Assembly (NCBI RefSeq): GCF_018780585.1
Contig: NZ_JADMJL010000008.1
Location: forward strand, 1-64,000
Length of the DNA: 64,000 nt
Reading direction: 5' to 3'
Origin: Methyloversatilis discipulorum
GTDB lineage: Bacteria > Pseudomonadota > Gammaproteobacteria > Burkholderiales > Rhodocyclaceae
Shown here one piece after another: positions 1-8,233 of this stretch. A program made the position numbers and the translations under genes. The first letter of the stretch is position 1, and each line of letters begins with the position of its first letter. The notes under the pieces are model-generated. The model had not been told where the DNA came from, did no database searches, and was given only the letters and a program-made list of their open reading frames with translations.

Positions 1-30
1 GGTGCACCTCGGGAGATAAAGACAATACAA

Positions 31-273
31 GGAGCGGCCTTGGCCGCGACAGGGCAATTGCTCGCCGCCGGCCTCGATCCTTGCGCTCCCACAGGCTTCG
101 TTCGAGGCCTGAGCGCGGCTACTGTGGACGGCAGCCGATGGTGCCGACTGGGCTCTGACCCGGCGGCGCGCACTGCCCACTGCCGCTGTCGGGGTCACAA
201 GACCCCTCTCACAGAATCCCCGCTCCGGCCTCGGATCGGGCGTGCCCCTTGTAGGAACGGCCTTGGTCGCGAC
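31..273. repeat. REP-like palindromes in a gene-free left edge
   Basis: The first 326 bases hold no convincing gene. They contain three short imperfect palindromes: 31-50 (plus), 188-214 (minus) and 251-273 (plus). Each fits a head GTGGGA or GTAGGA followed by a stem-loop and ending CGAC. Stem sequences differ between copies but remain paired, for example GCGGCC/GGCCGC against GGGGTC/GACCCC. Related copies lie at 6376-6449 and 22836-23095. This is the form of bacterial REP elements. Their mobility by a RAYT-type transposase is an inference, as none is seen in this window. Confidence 0.6.
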
Positions 274-326
274 GCGGCCGGTGCTCAGCGCTGGCGTCCG
301 TTGCGGAACGCCAGCGGGACACGCTT

Positions 327-1073
327 TCAGTACGCGGTCTCGACCGCCCGCAGGTCGAACACCAGCACTTCGGCGTCCTTGCCCGCAGCGAGCGTGACCG
401 CCTCGGCGTGGCGCAGCTTGAGGCCGTCACCGGCGCCGAGTGTCAGGCCATTGACCACGATCTCGCCGCGGGCGACATGCACATAGGCGTGTCGATCTCC
501 GCGCAGCGGCAGCGTGACCGCCTCGTCGCCATCGAACAGGCCGGCATAGACCCGCGCGTCCTGACGGATGCGGATGCTGCCCTCGGCACCGTCCGGCGTG
601 ACGATGGGGCGCAGACGGCCGCGCTTTTCCTCTGCGGCGAAATGGATCTGCTGGTAGCCCGGCGGCGTGCCGTGCTCGTCCGGCAGGATCCAGATCTGCA
701 GGAACTTCACCTGCTCGGTCTGCGAACCATTGAATTCGCTGTGCGCGATGCCGCGGCCGGCGCTGATCATCTGCACGTCGCCCGGGCGGATCTGCGAGCC
801 GTTGCCCATGGTGTCCTTGTGTTCCAGCACGCCGTCGAGCACGTAGGAAAAGATTTCCATGTCGCGGTGCGGGTGCATGCCGAAGCCGGCGCCGGGGGCG
901 ACGGTGTCGTCGTTGATCACCAGCAGGTCGGAAAAGCCGCGCTGCGTCGGGTCGTCGTAGTGGGCGAACGAGAAGGTGTGGCGCGAACTGAGCCAGCCGT
1001 GTTCGGCGACGCCGCGTTGGTCGGCGGGGCGGGTTTCGATGGCCGGGCGGGTGTTGAGGATGGGGGTATTCAT
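327..1073 (-). CDS. Pirin family protein
   Basis: This 248-residue protein is a bicupin of the pirin (YhhW-like) family, whose bacterial members bind a metal and in some cases oxidise quercetin. The N-terminal cupin keeps the expected metal ligands: His67 and His69 in GMHPHRDMEIFSYV, and His111 and Glu113 in IAHSEFNG. Length is normal for the short pirin class. It lies 63 bases downstream of the doxX-like gene on the same strand, and both diverge from a LysR regulator, a common arrangement for genes answering quinone or electrophile stress. The substrate cannot be read from the sequence. Confidence 0.88.
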   Translation of the reverse strand: MNTPILNTRPAIETRPADQRGVAEHGWLSSRHTFSFAHYDDPTQRGFSDLLVINDDTVAPGAGFGMHPHRDMEIFSYVLDGVLEHKDTMGNGSQIRPGDVQMISAGRGIAHSEFNGSQTEQVKFLQIWILPDEHGTPPGYQQIHFAAEEKRGRLRPIVTPDGAEGSIRIRQDARVYAGLFDGDEAVTLPLRGDRHAYVHVARGEIVVNGLTLGAGDGLKLRHAEAVTLAAGKDAEVLVFDLRAVETAY

Positions 1074-1136
1074 GGCGATCTCCTTCGTTGCGGGGTGCCG
1101 CGCGGCGGCACCCCTGCGTTCATGTGGGGCTCGGGT

Positions 1137-1577
1137 TCAGGCGGTACGGCGGGCGTCGAGCGACAGGGCGCCGCCGCCGAAGGCGACGATCTGCAGCAGG
1201 CCGCCGGCGATGGCGACGTTCTTGAAGAAGTGGATGAACTGGTTCTGGTCGGCCAGGTTGAAGTGGAAGCCGAAGGCGGTGACCAGGCTGAAGGCGGCGA
1301 TCGCGGCGGCGACCCAGCGGGTGCGGTAGCCGACGACGAGGGCTGCAGCCAGACCGATCTCGACGAACAGCGCGCCGGCGTAGGCCAGTTCCGGGAAGGG
1401 CAGGCCGACCGAGGCGATGTAGCCGATGGTGCCTTCCGCCTGGGTGAGCTTGCTGAAGCCGGCGAGCAGGAAGAGGGCGGCGAGCAGCACGCGGCCGGCA
1501 GCGGCGGCGATCTGTTGGGCGTCGGTGCTGCGGGCGGCCTGCTGAGCGGAGGAGGCCTGGATCGTCGAGGTGTTCAT
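1137..1577 (-). CDS. DoxX family membrane protein
   Basis: This 146-residue protein has about four hydrophobic segments and the DoxX-family pattern, including RVLLAALFLLAGFSKL in the first helix and a glutamate in the third (FVEIGLAAALVVGY). DoxX proteins are small inner-membrane proteins, often linked to redox or thiol and quinone stress. It is the first gene of a likely two-gene operon with the pirin gene. The LysR gene at 1736 reads away from it, so the 158-base gap probably holds both promoters and the LysR site. Confidence 0.85.
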   Translation of the reverse strand: MNTSTIQASSAQQAARSTDAQQIAAAAGRVLLAALFLLAGFSKLTQAEGTIGYIASVGLPFPELAYAGALFVEIGLAAALVVGYRTRWVAAAIAAFSLVTAFGFHFNLADQNQFIHFFKNVAIAGGLLQIVAFGGGALSLDARRTA

Positions 1578-1735
1578 GGTCTGTCCTTTCGAGGGTGTCT
1601 GGGGTTGTCTGCCGGTGCGCTGTACTGATGCCGCAACCGATGGCTGAACTGTACTGTCGCGGTAATTGTTGATAAATCGGCCGTGTGTTGAAAGACTGTC
1701 ACAATGGAGTGGACAGTAAGGTCGTGGAGCGCCGG

Positions 1736-2629
1736 ATGAGCCAGCTTGAGGACATGCAGATTTTCGTCAGCACCGTGGATGCGCAGAGCTTCACGGCCGC
1801 GGCTGACCGGCTCGGGCTGTCGAAGCAGCTGATCAGCCGCCGCATCATGGCGCTCGAAGAGCGGCTGGGTGCCCGTCTGCTCGTGCGCACCACACGCCGG
1901 CTCAGCATCACCGACACCGGGCGCGGTTTCTACGAGCGCGCGGTGAAAATCCTGCAGGACGTCGATGAGGCCGAGCAGCTCGTCGCCAATCAGAACGCGG
2001 CGCCGCGCGGCACGCTGCGGCTGACCGCGCCGATGTCCTTCGGCACGCTGCACCTGGGTCCGGCGATCGCGCGCTTCATGGCGACCTGGCCGGAAGTGAC
2101 GATGGAACTCGATCTGAGCGACCGCTTCGTCGATGTCGTGGGCGAGGGCTACGACATGGCGGTGCGCATCGGCCAGCTCGGCGATTCGTCGCTGATCGCG
2201 CGCGCCATCGCTCCGACCCAGCTGGTCGTCTGTGCCAGCCCCGCCTACATCGAACAGCACGGTCGGCCGCAGACGCCGGCCGACCTGAAGGATCACCAGT
2301 GCCTGCTGTACGGCCATTCGCGCAATGTCGAATGGCCTTTTCTCGACAAGGGCCGACCGTTCGCACTGCCGGTCAGCGGCCGGCTGCGTGCGAACAACGG
2401 CGAACTGGCATGCGACGCGGCCATCGCGGGTCTGGGCGTCGTGCTGCTGCCCACCTTCATCGTCGGCGAGGCGCTGCGCGCCGGCAGCCTGATCAGCGTG
2501 CTCGACGAATACGCGCCGGCACCGCTGACCATCTACGCGGTGTACCCGCAGCACCGCCAGCAGTCGCGCACGGTCAAGGTGTTCACCGAATTCCTGCGCA
2601 ACACCTTCGGCAAGACCAGCTTTTCCTGA
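1736..2629 (+). CDS. LysR family transcriptional regulator
   Basis: This 297-residue regulator has an N-terminal winged helix (MQIFVSTVDAQSFTAAADRL, then LGLSKQLISRRI) and a C-terminal periplasmic-binding-like effector domain. I place the start at 1736 because a GGAG lies six bases upstream and the protein then begins MSQLEDMQIF like its relatives. The frame is open back to 1685, which would add 17 residues. It probably controls the divergent doxX-pirin pair, as expected for this class. The effector is unknown. Confidence 0.9.
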   Translation: MSQLEDMQIFVSTVDAQSFTAAADRLGLSKQLISRRIMALEERLGARLLVRTTRRLSITDTGRGFYERAVKILQDVDEAEQLVANQNAAPRGTLRLTAPMSFGTLHLGPAIARFMATWPEVTMELDLSDRFVDVVGEGYDMAVRIGQLGDSSLIARAIAPTQLVVCASPAYIEQHGRPQTPADLKDHQCLLYGHSRNVEWPFLDKGRPFALPVSGRLRANNGELACDAAIAGLGVVLLPTFIVGEALRAGSLISVLDEYAPAPLTIYAVYPQHRQQSRTVKVFTEFLRNTFGKTSFS

Positions 2630-2677
2630 GCGGCCAAGGGTTTCCGGGCGATCGACGCCGGTGTTTCGATATTTTCC

Positions 2678-2711
2678 TTGAAAAAAGCACGACCGTTCGT
2701 ATTATTGTCGT
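2678..2711 (+). promoter_or_regulatory. Promoter and possible operator of the tetR gene
   Basis: TTGAAA at 2678-2683 and TATTAT at 2700-2705 are separated by 16 bases and resemble a sigma-70 promoter. An inverted repeat ACGAC/GTCGT spans 2689-2711 across the spacer and -10 element, as expected for an autorepressor site. The predicted first transcribed base falls at or next to the ATG at 2712, so the message may be leaderless. Confidence 0.45.
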
Positions 2712-3317
2712 ATGGGCAAGGGAGAACACACACGCACGGTCATTCTCGAAGCGGCGCTGGCGCAGGCCAGCGAGAGCGGCTTCGAATCGCTGACCATCGG
2801 TTCGCTGGCCGAACGCACCGGGTTGTCGAAAAGCGGGCTGTTCGCGCATTTCGGCTCACGCGAGGACCTGCAGTGCGCGGCCATCGATGCGGCGGCGCAG
2901 CTGTTTGCCGACACGGTGATGAAGCCGGCCTTCGCTGCCCCGCGCGGGGTGCCGCGGTTGTGGGCGATGTTTGAGGGCTGGCTGGGCTGGACGCAGCGCG
3001 GCGGTCTGGCGCACGGCTGCCCGATCCACGCGGCGTCGGTCGAGTACGACGACCGGCCGGGGCCGATGCGTGATCGGCTGGTCGGCCACTACCGCGCGCT
3101 GCAGCAGGCGCTGGACAAGGCGGTGCGCATCGCCATCGACGCCGGTCACCTGCGCGCCGATCTCGACATCGAGCAGTTTGCCTTCGACATGTTCGCCATC
3201 GTGCTCGGCTACTACCACGCCGCCCGACTGATGGACGACGCACGCGCCGGCGAGCGCGCGCGCGCCGCCTTTGGCCGCCTGCTCGCCGATTTCGCCGTTC
3301 CGGGAGCACTGCCATGA
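2712..3317 (+). CDS. TetR family transcriptional regulator
   Basis: The 201-residue protein has a TetR N-terminal helix-turn-helix at about residues 10-55 (TIGSLAERTGLSKSGLFAHF) and a helical ligand-binding domain behind it. Its stop overlaps the start of the hydrolase gene by four bases (ATGA), so the two are translationally coupled. It probably represses its own operon through the inverted repeat at 2689-2711. The ligand is unknown. Confidence 0.9.
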   Translation: MGKGEHTRTVILEAALAQASESGFESLTIGSLAERTGLSKSGLFAHFGSREDLQCAAIDAAAQLFADTVMKPAFAAPRGVPRLWAMFEGWLGWTQRGGLAHGCPIHAASVEYDDRPGPMRDRLVGHYRALQQALDKAVRIAIDAGHLRADLDIEQFAFDMFAIVLGYYHAARLMDDARAGERARAAFGRLLADFAVPGALP

Positions 3318-4237
3318 GTTCGATCGCCCTCCATCCGCCGCTGCGCGTGCGCCGCGCAGCCGGTCCATCTTTGGCGCCGGTGCTGCGCCACTACTTCCGC
3401 TTCGCCAGCCGCGTAGCACCCGAACTGGCACGCCGGCAGGCCGAGCGCCTGTTCACGACGCCGCCGCGGCCGCGCAGCGTGGCGCCTGCCGCATCACCCG
3501 CCCGGCGCGAAACGGTGAGCGCCGGCCGTCACGACCTCGCGGTATGGAGCGCCGGTCCGGCCGGCGCACCGGCGGTGCTGCTGGCGCATGGCTGGGGTGG
3601 GCGCGGGGCGCAGATGGGAACGCTGGCGACCTCGCTGCTTGCGGCCGGCCGGCGTGTCGTGTGGTTCGATCAGCCGGGCCATGGCGACAGCGGCCATGGC
3701 CGCGTCGGACTGCCAGATTTCGTGCAGGCGCTGCACGCGCTGGTGGCTACGCACGGACCTTTCGATACGGCGGTCGGCCACTCGCTGGGCGGCGCGGCGA
3801 TCGGTCTGGCGCTGCGCGAGCGGGCCGATTTCGGGCGCGCGGTGTTCATCGGCGCGCCGGCGTCGATGCGCGAGCACACGCTGCGCTTTTCGGCGCTGAT
3901 CGGCATTTCGCCGCGCGTGCGTGAGGCGATGCGCCGCCGCATCGAGCACCGCTACAACGTCCGCTTTGACGACATCGACCGCATCGACGCGCTGGGCGAG
4001 GTGAGCGTGCCGGCGCTGTTCGTGCACGACGTCGATGACGCGCAGGTGCCGTTCGAGCACGCGCTGCGCCTGTCGGCCGCGATGCCGCAGGCGCGGCTGC
4101 TGCGTACCTGGGGGCTGGGCCACAACCGGGTGCTGAAAGACGCCGCCACCGTGGCTGCGGTCACGCATTTCATCTGTGGCGACGAGGCGCTGCCCGAGGT
4201 GCTGCCGGCTCTGCCGCAGCCGGCGCCGATCTACTGA
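3314..4237 (+). CDS. Alpha/beta hydrolase
   Basis: This is a 307-residue alpha/beta-hydrolase with an oxyanion-hole segment LLAHGWGGRG near residue 90, a nucleophile elbow GHSLGG with Ser157, and a late catalytic His in GLGHNRVLKD. The acidic residue is probably the Asp of VHDVDDAQVPF. No signal peptide is seen, so it is likely cytoplasmic. It is coupled to the upstream TetR gene and is presumably regulated by it. Substrate preference cannot be inferred. Confidence 0.85.
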   Translation: MSSIALHPPLRVRRAAGPSLAPVLRHYFRFASRVAPELARRQAERLFTTPPRPRSVAPAASPARRETVSAGRHDLAVWSAGPAGAPAVLLAHGWGGRGAQMGTLATSLLAAGRRVVWFDQPGHGDSGHGRVGLPDFVQALHALVATHGPFDTAVGHSLGGAAIGLALRERADFGRAVFIGAPASMREHTLRFSALIGISPRVREAMRRRIEHRYNVRFDDIDRIDALGEVSVPALFVHDVDDAQVPFEHALRLSAAMPQARLLRTWGLGHNRVLKDAATVAAVTHFICGDEALPEVLPALPQPAPIY

Positions 4238-4267
4238 ACAGACGACGTTTCCGCGATGCGTCTCTTT

Positions 4268-4295
4268 ATGTGAATCAAAGTTGTATCATGTGAAA
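4268..4295 (+). promoter_or_regulatory. Direct repeats upstream of the fae paralogue
   Basis: ATGTGAA occurs at 4268-4274 and again at 4288-4294, exactly 20 bases apart, or about two helical turns. A possible -10 (TATCAT, 4284-4289) overlaps the second copy. This AT-rich patch stands out from its GC-rich surroundings and lies about 60 bases before the start codon. It may bind a regulator. No known consensus is matched with confidence. Confidence 0.3.
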
Positions 4296-4354
4296 CTTGT
4301 GCCCGCGTGCCTGCCGCGCCGGGCGCTTTCACAGGACAACCAAGGAGACACAAC

Positions 4355-4903
4355 ATGTCGGAACGCATCGTCTTTCGCAGCGGTGAAGCACTGGTCGCCG
4401 GCGGCCCCCCGGGCACTGCAGCCGAACCCGAAGTCATCATCGGCGAACTGGACGGCCCGGTCGGCACCGCGCTGGCCACGCTGACGGGTGACCAGGTGAA
4501 GGGCCACACCCGCGTGTTCGCCATCCTGAACACCGACATCCAGGTGCGCCCGCTGACGCTGATGGTGAGCAAGGTGACGGTCAAGGACGAGCGCTACACC
4601 AACATCCTGATGGGCACCGTGCAGGCAGCCATCGCCAACGGCGTACTCGACGCCGTGCGCGCCGGCGACATTCCGAAGGAAAAGGCGAACGACCTCGGCA
4701 TCATCGTGTCGGTGTGGCTGAACCCCATGGTGTCGACCGCCAAGGATCTCGACCACAAGATCCTGTTCGACATCCATCGTCAGGCCATGGCCAAGGCGAT
4801 CAAGAAGGCGATGAACAATCAGCCGGACATCGACTGGCTGCTCGAGAACCAGGACAAGATCACCCACAAGTACTACCAGATGGGGCTGGACGGGAAGATC
4901 TGA
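4355..4903 (+). CDS. Formaldehyde-activating enzyme paralogue (Fae-like)
   Basis: The 182-residue protein belongs to the Fae family. Fae proper condenses formaldehyde with tetrahydromethanopterin to give methylene-H4MPT. Family landmarks are GEALV near the N-terminus, VIIG, PLTLMVSKVTVKD and the IHRQAMAKAIKKAM helix. The histidine next to the IIG motif in canonical Fae (AHIDLIIG), proposed as the catalytic acid, aligns with Glu24 here (AEPEVIIG). The protein is therefore probably a Fae2/Fae3-type paralogue with altered or no activity rather than the main enzyme. The start at 4355 follows AAGGAG at 4342. A 9-bp stem terminator lies just downstream. Confidence 0.8.
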   Translation: MSERIVFRSGEALVAGGPPGTAAEPEVIIGELDGPVGTALATLTGDQVKGHTRVFAILNTDIQVRPLTLMVSKVTVKDERYTNILMGTVQAAIANGVLDAVRAGDIPKEKANDLGIIVSVWLNPMVSTAKDLDHKILFDIHRQAMAKAIKKAMNNQPDIDWLLENQDKITHKYYQMGLDGKI

Positions 4904-4912
4904 TCCGCATCC

Positions 4913-4936
4913 GGCGGCACCTCTGAGGGTGCCGCC
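4913..4936. terminator. Convergent terminator between fae-like gene and nth
   Basis: A perfect 9-bp stem GGCGGCACC/GGTGCCGCC with a six-base loop lies between the two convergent genes. On the plus strand it is followed by a short pyrimidine-rich tail (CGGTTTCCC). It can serve both directions. Confidence 0.6.
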
Positions 4937-4948
4937 TCGGTTTCCCGC

Positions 4949-5608
4949 TCAGGTGGCGACCGTCTTGTCCTTGAAGCGGCAGATATCGACGATGCCGCAC
5001 TGGCCGCACAGCGGTTTGCGTGCGGTGCAGGTGTAGCGGCCATGCAGGATGAGCCAATGGTGGGCGTGCTGCATGAATTCCGCCGGCACCACCTTGAGCA
5101 GTGCGTGTTCGACCGCCAGTACGTCCTTGCCGGGCGCCAGGCCGATGCGGTTCGAGATGCGGAAAATGTGGGTGTCGACCGCCATGGTCGGCTCGCCGAA
5201 CACGATGTTCAGCACCACGTTGGCCGTCTTGCGGCCGACGCCGGGCAGCGCTTCGAGTGCGGCGCGGTCGTTCGGCACCTCGCCGCCGTGCTTCTCCAGC
5301 AACTGGTGCGACAGCGCCACCACGTTCTTCGCCTTGGCGCGGAACAGGCCGATGGTCTTGATGTAGTTCTCCACGCCCTCGACACCGAGACTGACCATGG
5401 CTTCGGGTGTCGGCGCGACCGGGAACAGCTTGCGCGTCGCAACGTTCACGCCCTTGTCGGTCGCCTGTGCCGACAGCACGACGGCGACCAGCAGCTGGAA
5501 CGGCGAGCCGTATTCGAGATCGCTCTTCGGCTGCGGGTTGGCTGCGCGCCAGCGCTCGAACAGGGTCTGTATTTCGGCCCGCGTGAGCCGGCTTGCGCGG
5601 CCCGCCAT
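4949..5608 (-). CDS. nth: Endonuclease III
   Basis: This 219-residue base-excision-repair glycosylase/AP lyase removes oxidised pyrimidines. It has the helix-hairpin-helix LPGVGRKTANVV with catalytic Lys127, the catalytic Asp145 in VDTHIFR, and a C-terminal [4Fe-4S] cluster bound by Cys194, 201, 204 and 210. Its start codon shares bases with the stop of rsxE, making it the last gene of the rsx operon. The rsx-nth order is conserved across gamma- and betaproteobacteria. Confidence 0.97.
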   Translation of the reverse strand: MAGRASRLTRAEIQTLFERWRAANPQPKSDLEYGSPFQLLVAVVLSAQATDKGVNVATRKLFPVAPTPEAMVSLGVEGVENYIKTIGLFRAKAKNVVALSHQLLEKHGGEVPNDRAALEALPGVGRKTANVVLNIVFGEPTMAVDTHIFRISNRIGLAPGKDVLAVEHALLKVVPAEFMQHAHHWLILHGRYTCTARKPLCGQCGIVDICRFKDKTVAT

Positions 5609-6297
5609 CAGGCCGACGCAGCTTCCACCGGCGTGTGCGGTGCGGCAGCGCGCGCCTGCACCCGCGCCACCCAGGCGTTGCGTGCGGCGATCAGCAGACC
5701 GAGGAAGATGAAGGCGCCGGGCGGCAGGATGGCGATCAGCAGACCGCGGTACTCGTCACCGAACACCTGTATCGCATGCGCGCCCGGCACGATCATGTCG
5801 ATGCCGGAGAACAGCGTGCCGGCACCGATCAGTTCGCGCGCGCTGCCCAGCAGCGCCAGCACCCACAGCAGGCCGACACCCATCGCCGCGCCGTCCCAGG
5901 CGGCGGCCAGCGGCGAGTTCTTGGCGGCGAAGGCTTCGACCCGCGCCAGTACGATGCAGTTGGTGACGATCAACGGGATGAAGATGCCGAGCACGAGATA
6001 GAGGTCGTGCAGCCAGGCGTTGAAGGCGAGGTCGAGGCAGGTGACCAGCGCAGCGATGATGAGCACGAATACCGGGATGCGGATCTCATGCGGAATCAGC
6101 GTGCGCAATGCGGCGACCGCGCCGCTCGACATCGCCATCACCAGCACGGTGGCGAGCGACAGGCTCACCGCGTTGACGAAGCTGGTGCTCACAGCCAGCA
6201 GCGGACAGAGGCCGAGCAGCTGCACCAGCGCGGTGTTGTTCTCCCACAGGCCCTTGCGGCCGATGTCGCCGTAGATGGCGCGTTCTTCAGCGTTCAT
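5608..6297 (-). CDS. rsxE: Electron transport complex subunit RsxE
   Basis: A 229-residue integral membrane subunit of the Rnf/Rsx complex, which couples ferredoxin and NAD(H) electron exchange to an ion gradient, or reduces SoxR in enteric bacteria. It shares the RnfA/E fold: NNTALVQLLGLCPLLAV at the N-terminus and GIFIPLIVTNCIVLARVEAF in the middle. The Cys in each of these (LCP and TNC) matches the pair thought to hold a membrane [2Fe-2S] centre with RsxA. The start at 6297 gives the family N-terminus MNAEERAIYGDI. The 160 bases upstream hold a REP pair that separates it from rsxG. Confidence 0.95.
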   Translation of the reverse strand: MNAEERAIYGDIGRKGLWENNTALVQLLGLCPLLAVSTSFVNAVSLSLATVLVMAMSSGAVAALRTLIPHEIRIPVFVLIIAALVTCLDLAFNAWLHDLYLVLGIFIPLIVTNCIVLARVEAFAAKNSPLAAAWDGAAMGVGLLWVLALLGSARELIGAGTLFSGIDMIVPGAHAIQVFGDEYRGLLIAILPPGAFIFLGLLIAARNAWVARVQARAAAPHTPVEAASA

Positions 6298-6375
6298 GCC
6301 GGTATCCCCGATGTGTTGGCCGCGCCGTGACGGTGGCGGCGATGTCCGGTCGCGTGCGGCTTCGATGCAGGCCGG

Positions 6376-6449
6376 CATCGCGAGCAAGCTCGTTCCCACG
6401 AGGACGGGCAGGCGCCGAAGGTGTGGGAGCGACCTGCGGTCGCGATGCG
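6376..6449. repeat. Inverted REP pair between rsxG and rsxE
   Basis: Two REP-like units face each other. The unit at 6376-6400 reads on the minus strand (GTGGGAACGAGCTTGCTCGC) and the one at 6421-6449 reads on the plus strand (GTGGGAGCGACCTGCGGTCG). The inverted pair is typical of REPIN elements. It lies inside the operon, where it would form a long RNA hairpin between rsxG and rsxE and could lower or protect the distal message. Confidence 0.6.
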
Positions 6450-6457
6450 GCGCTCGA

Positions 6458-7189
6458 TCATTCGAACACCTTGTCCGCCGAGGCGCCGGCCGGCAGCGCG
6501 AACAGCGCTTCGCGCACCGGCGCGATGGCGGTGGCGGCGCGGCCGGCGGCGCGGACGACGGCACGCGGCGAAATGGTGGCGCCGGTCATATAGGTGAAAT
6601 CGCCGCCGTCCTTGCGGACTGTCCAGCTGGCCGCCTGCGCGGTGTCCCGGCCCCCGAACTGACTGATCCACTTCGGCGACGCGCGGTCCTTGGCCGGATC
6701 GATGTAGTCGCCCAACCCCGGCGTTTCCTTGTGCGCGACCACGCGTACGCCGCCCAGCGTACCGTCGGCGCGCACCGCCATCAGCAGCCGGATGGCGCCG
6801 CTGTAGCCGTCCGGCGCCTGCGCCTCGAACACCAGTGCGACCGGTTCGTTGCCGCGGCGTGCGCGATGCAGCGTCACCGGGCCGTCGATGCCGAGCGCGG
6901 GCAGCGCGGGCAGCTGCACGGTGTCGTCGAGCAGCGCGTTGTCGTAGTCGGCACGCGGCAGCACCTGGGCGATCAGCTCCAGCCGGCGCGCCTCGACCGA
7001 AGCCTGTATCGGCGCCTCGGTGGCGTCGTGGGTGAGCGCCATCAGTGCGGTGAAGGCAAGCGTAAACACGGCCAGCAGTGCGGCCGAGCGCATCGCGCTG
7101 CCGGCTGCGGTCGGCGCCGGCGGTTCCGGCGCCAGTTCGGCGGCAGCCAGTGCTTCGTCGACCACCGGCGTCTGCACCTCGTTGCTCAT
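6458..7189 (-). CDS. rsxG: Electron transport complex subunit RsxG
   Basis: This 243-residue subunit has one N-terminal transmembrane helix (SAALLAVFTLAFTALMAL) and a periplasmic FMN-binding domain. The threonine of TGATISPRAV is the expected site of covalent FMN attachment. The N-terminal 30 residues form an alanine/proline-rich cytoplasmic extension. The start codon at 7189 overlaps the rsxD stop (ATGA). It lies in the conserved order D-G-E. Confidence 0.95.
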   Translation of the reverse strand: MSNEVQTPVVDEALAAAELAPEPPAPTAAGSAMRSAALLAVFTLAFTALMALTHDATEAPIQASVEARRLELIAQVLPRADYDNALLDDTVQLPALPALGIDGPVTLHRARRGNEPVALVFEAQAPDGYSGAIRLLMAVRADGTLGGVRVVAHKETPGLGDYIDPAKDRASPKWISQFGGRDTAQAASWTVRKDGGDFTYMTGATISPRAVVRAAGRAATAIAPVREALFALPAGASADKVFE

Positions 7190-8190
7190 GGCGCGCCTCC
7201 GTTCTTGTGGCCGAACACCGGCGGCTGCGTCTTCATGTCGATCAGCGGCACGCAGATGTTCATCAGCAGCACGGCGAAGGCGATGCCGTCCGGGTAGGCG
7301 CCGAAAGCGCGGATGAGCCAGGCGATCAGCGCGATGCCGGCGGCGAAGATGAGCTTGCCGCGCGGCGTGGTCGCGCCCGACACCGGGTCGGTGGCGATGA
7401 AGAAGGCGCCCATCATCGTGCCGCCCGCCAGCAGATGGAGGGCCGGGCCGGCGTAGTGCGCCGCATCGATCAGCGAGGCGATGCCAGATACCAGCGACAT
7501 CACCGCCAGAAAGGCGACCGGTACGTGCCAGGTGATGATGCGCAGCGCCAGCAGCAGCAGGCCGCCAGCGCCCCAGGCCAGCGCGACCCACTCCCAGCCG
7601 GCGCCGGCGACGTGACCGAAGGCGGTCGAGCGCATCACGGCGGCGGTGTCGCTGCCGGTCATCAGACCGGTGCGCAGTGCGTCCATCGGCGTCGCGCCGG
7701 TGACGCCGTCGAGCGCGCGGGCGCCGCCGAACACCCAGTCCATCTGCGTCGCGAAGTCGCCGACATTGAGGCCGGGCCACTGCGACATCAGCGCCGGGAA
7801 ACTGACGATCAGCAGCGCGTAGGCCAGCATGGCCGGGTTGAACGGGTTCTGCCCGAGGCCGCCGTACAGGTGTTTGCCGATGATGAGCGCGAAGGCGGTA
7901 CCGAGCACGGTGGTCCACCAGGGCAGCAGCGGCGGCAGGCAGACGGCGATCAGCCAGGCGGTGACCAGTGCGCTCATGTCGGTCAGTGCCGGCGCCACCG
8001 GGCGGCCGCGCAGCGCCAGCATCAGGGCTTCGCAGGCGAGCGCGGTGGCGCTGGCCAGCGCGATCTGCACCAGCAGCGCGGCGCCGAACAGCCAGCTCTG
8101 CACGGCGATCGCCGGCAGCATGGCGACCAGCACCGTGGTCATCACGCGGCGCACGCTGGTGTTCTGGCGGAGGTAGGGTGAGTTGTACAT
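7186..8190 (-). CDS. rsxD: Electron transport complex subunit RsxD
   Basis: This 334-residue polytopic membrane subunit (NqrB/RnfD family) also carries a covalent flavin, expected at the threonine of GVTGATPMDALRTG. Many hydrophobic segments are visible, together with YGGLGQNPFNPAML, a family signature. The start at 8190 gives MYNSPYLRQNTSV. The frame is open upstream but that part overlaps the rsxC terminus and is not family-like. It couples to rsxG through an ATGA overlap. Confidence 0.95.
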   Translation of the reverse strand: MYNSPYLRQNTSVRRVMTTVLVAMLPAIAVQSWLFGAALLVQIALASATALACEALMLALRGRPVAPALTDMSALVTAWLIAVCLPPLLPWWTTVLGTAFALIIGKHLYGGLGQNPFNPAMLAYALLIVSFPALMSQWPGLNVGDFATQMDWVFGGARALDGVTGATPMDALRTGLMTGSDTAAVMRSTAFGHVAGAGWEWVALAWGAGGLLLLALRIITWHVPVAFLAVMSLVSGIASLIDAAHYAGPALHLLAGGTMMGAFFIATDPVSGATTPRGKLIFAAGIALIAWLIRAFGAYPDGIAFAVLLMNICVPLIDMKTQPPVFGHKNGGAP

Positions 8191-8233
8191 CGTGTTCCGT
8201 CGTGATGGAGCGCGCGACAGGCGCGCCCCGGTG

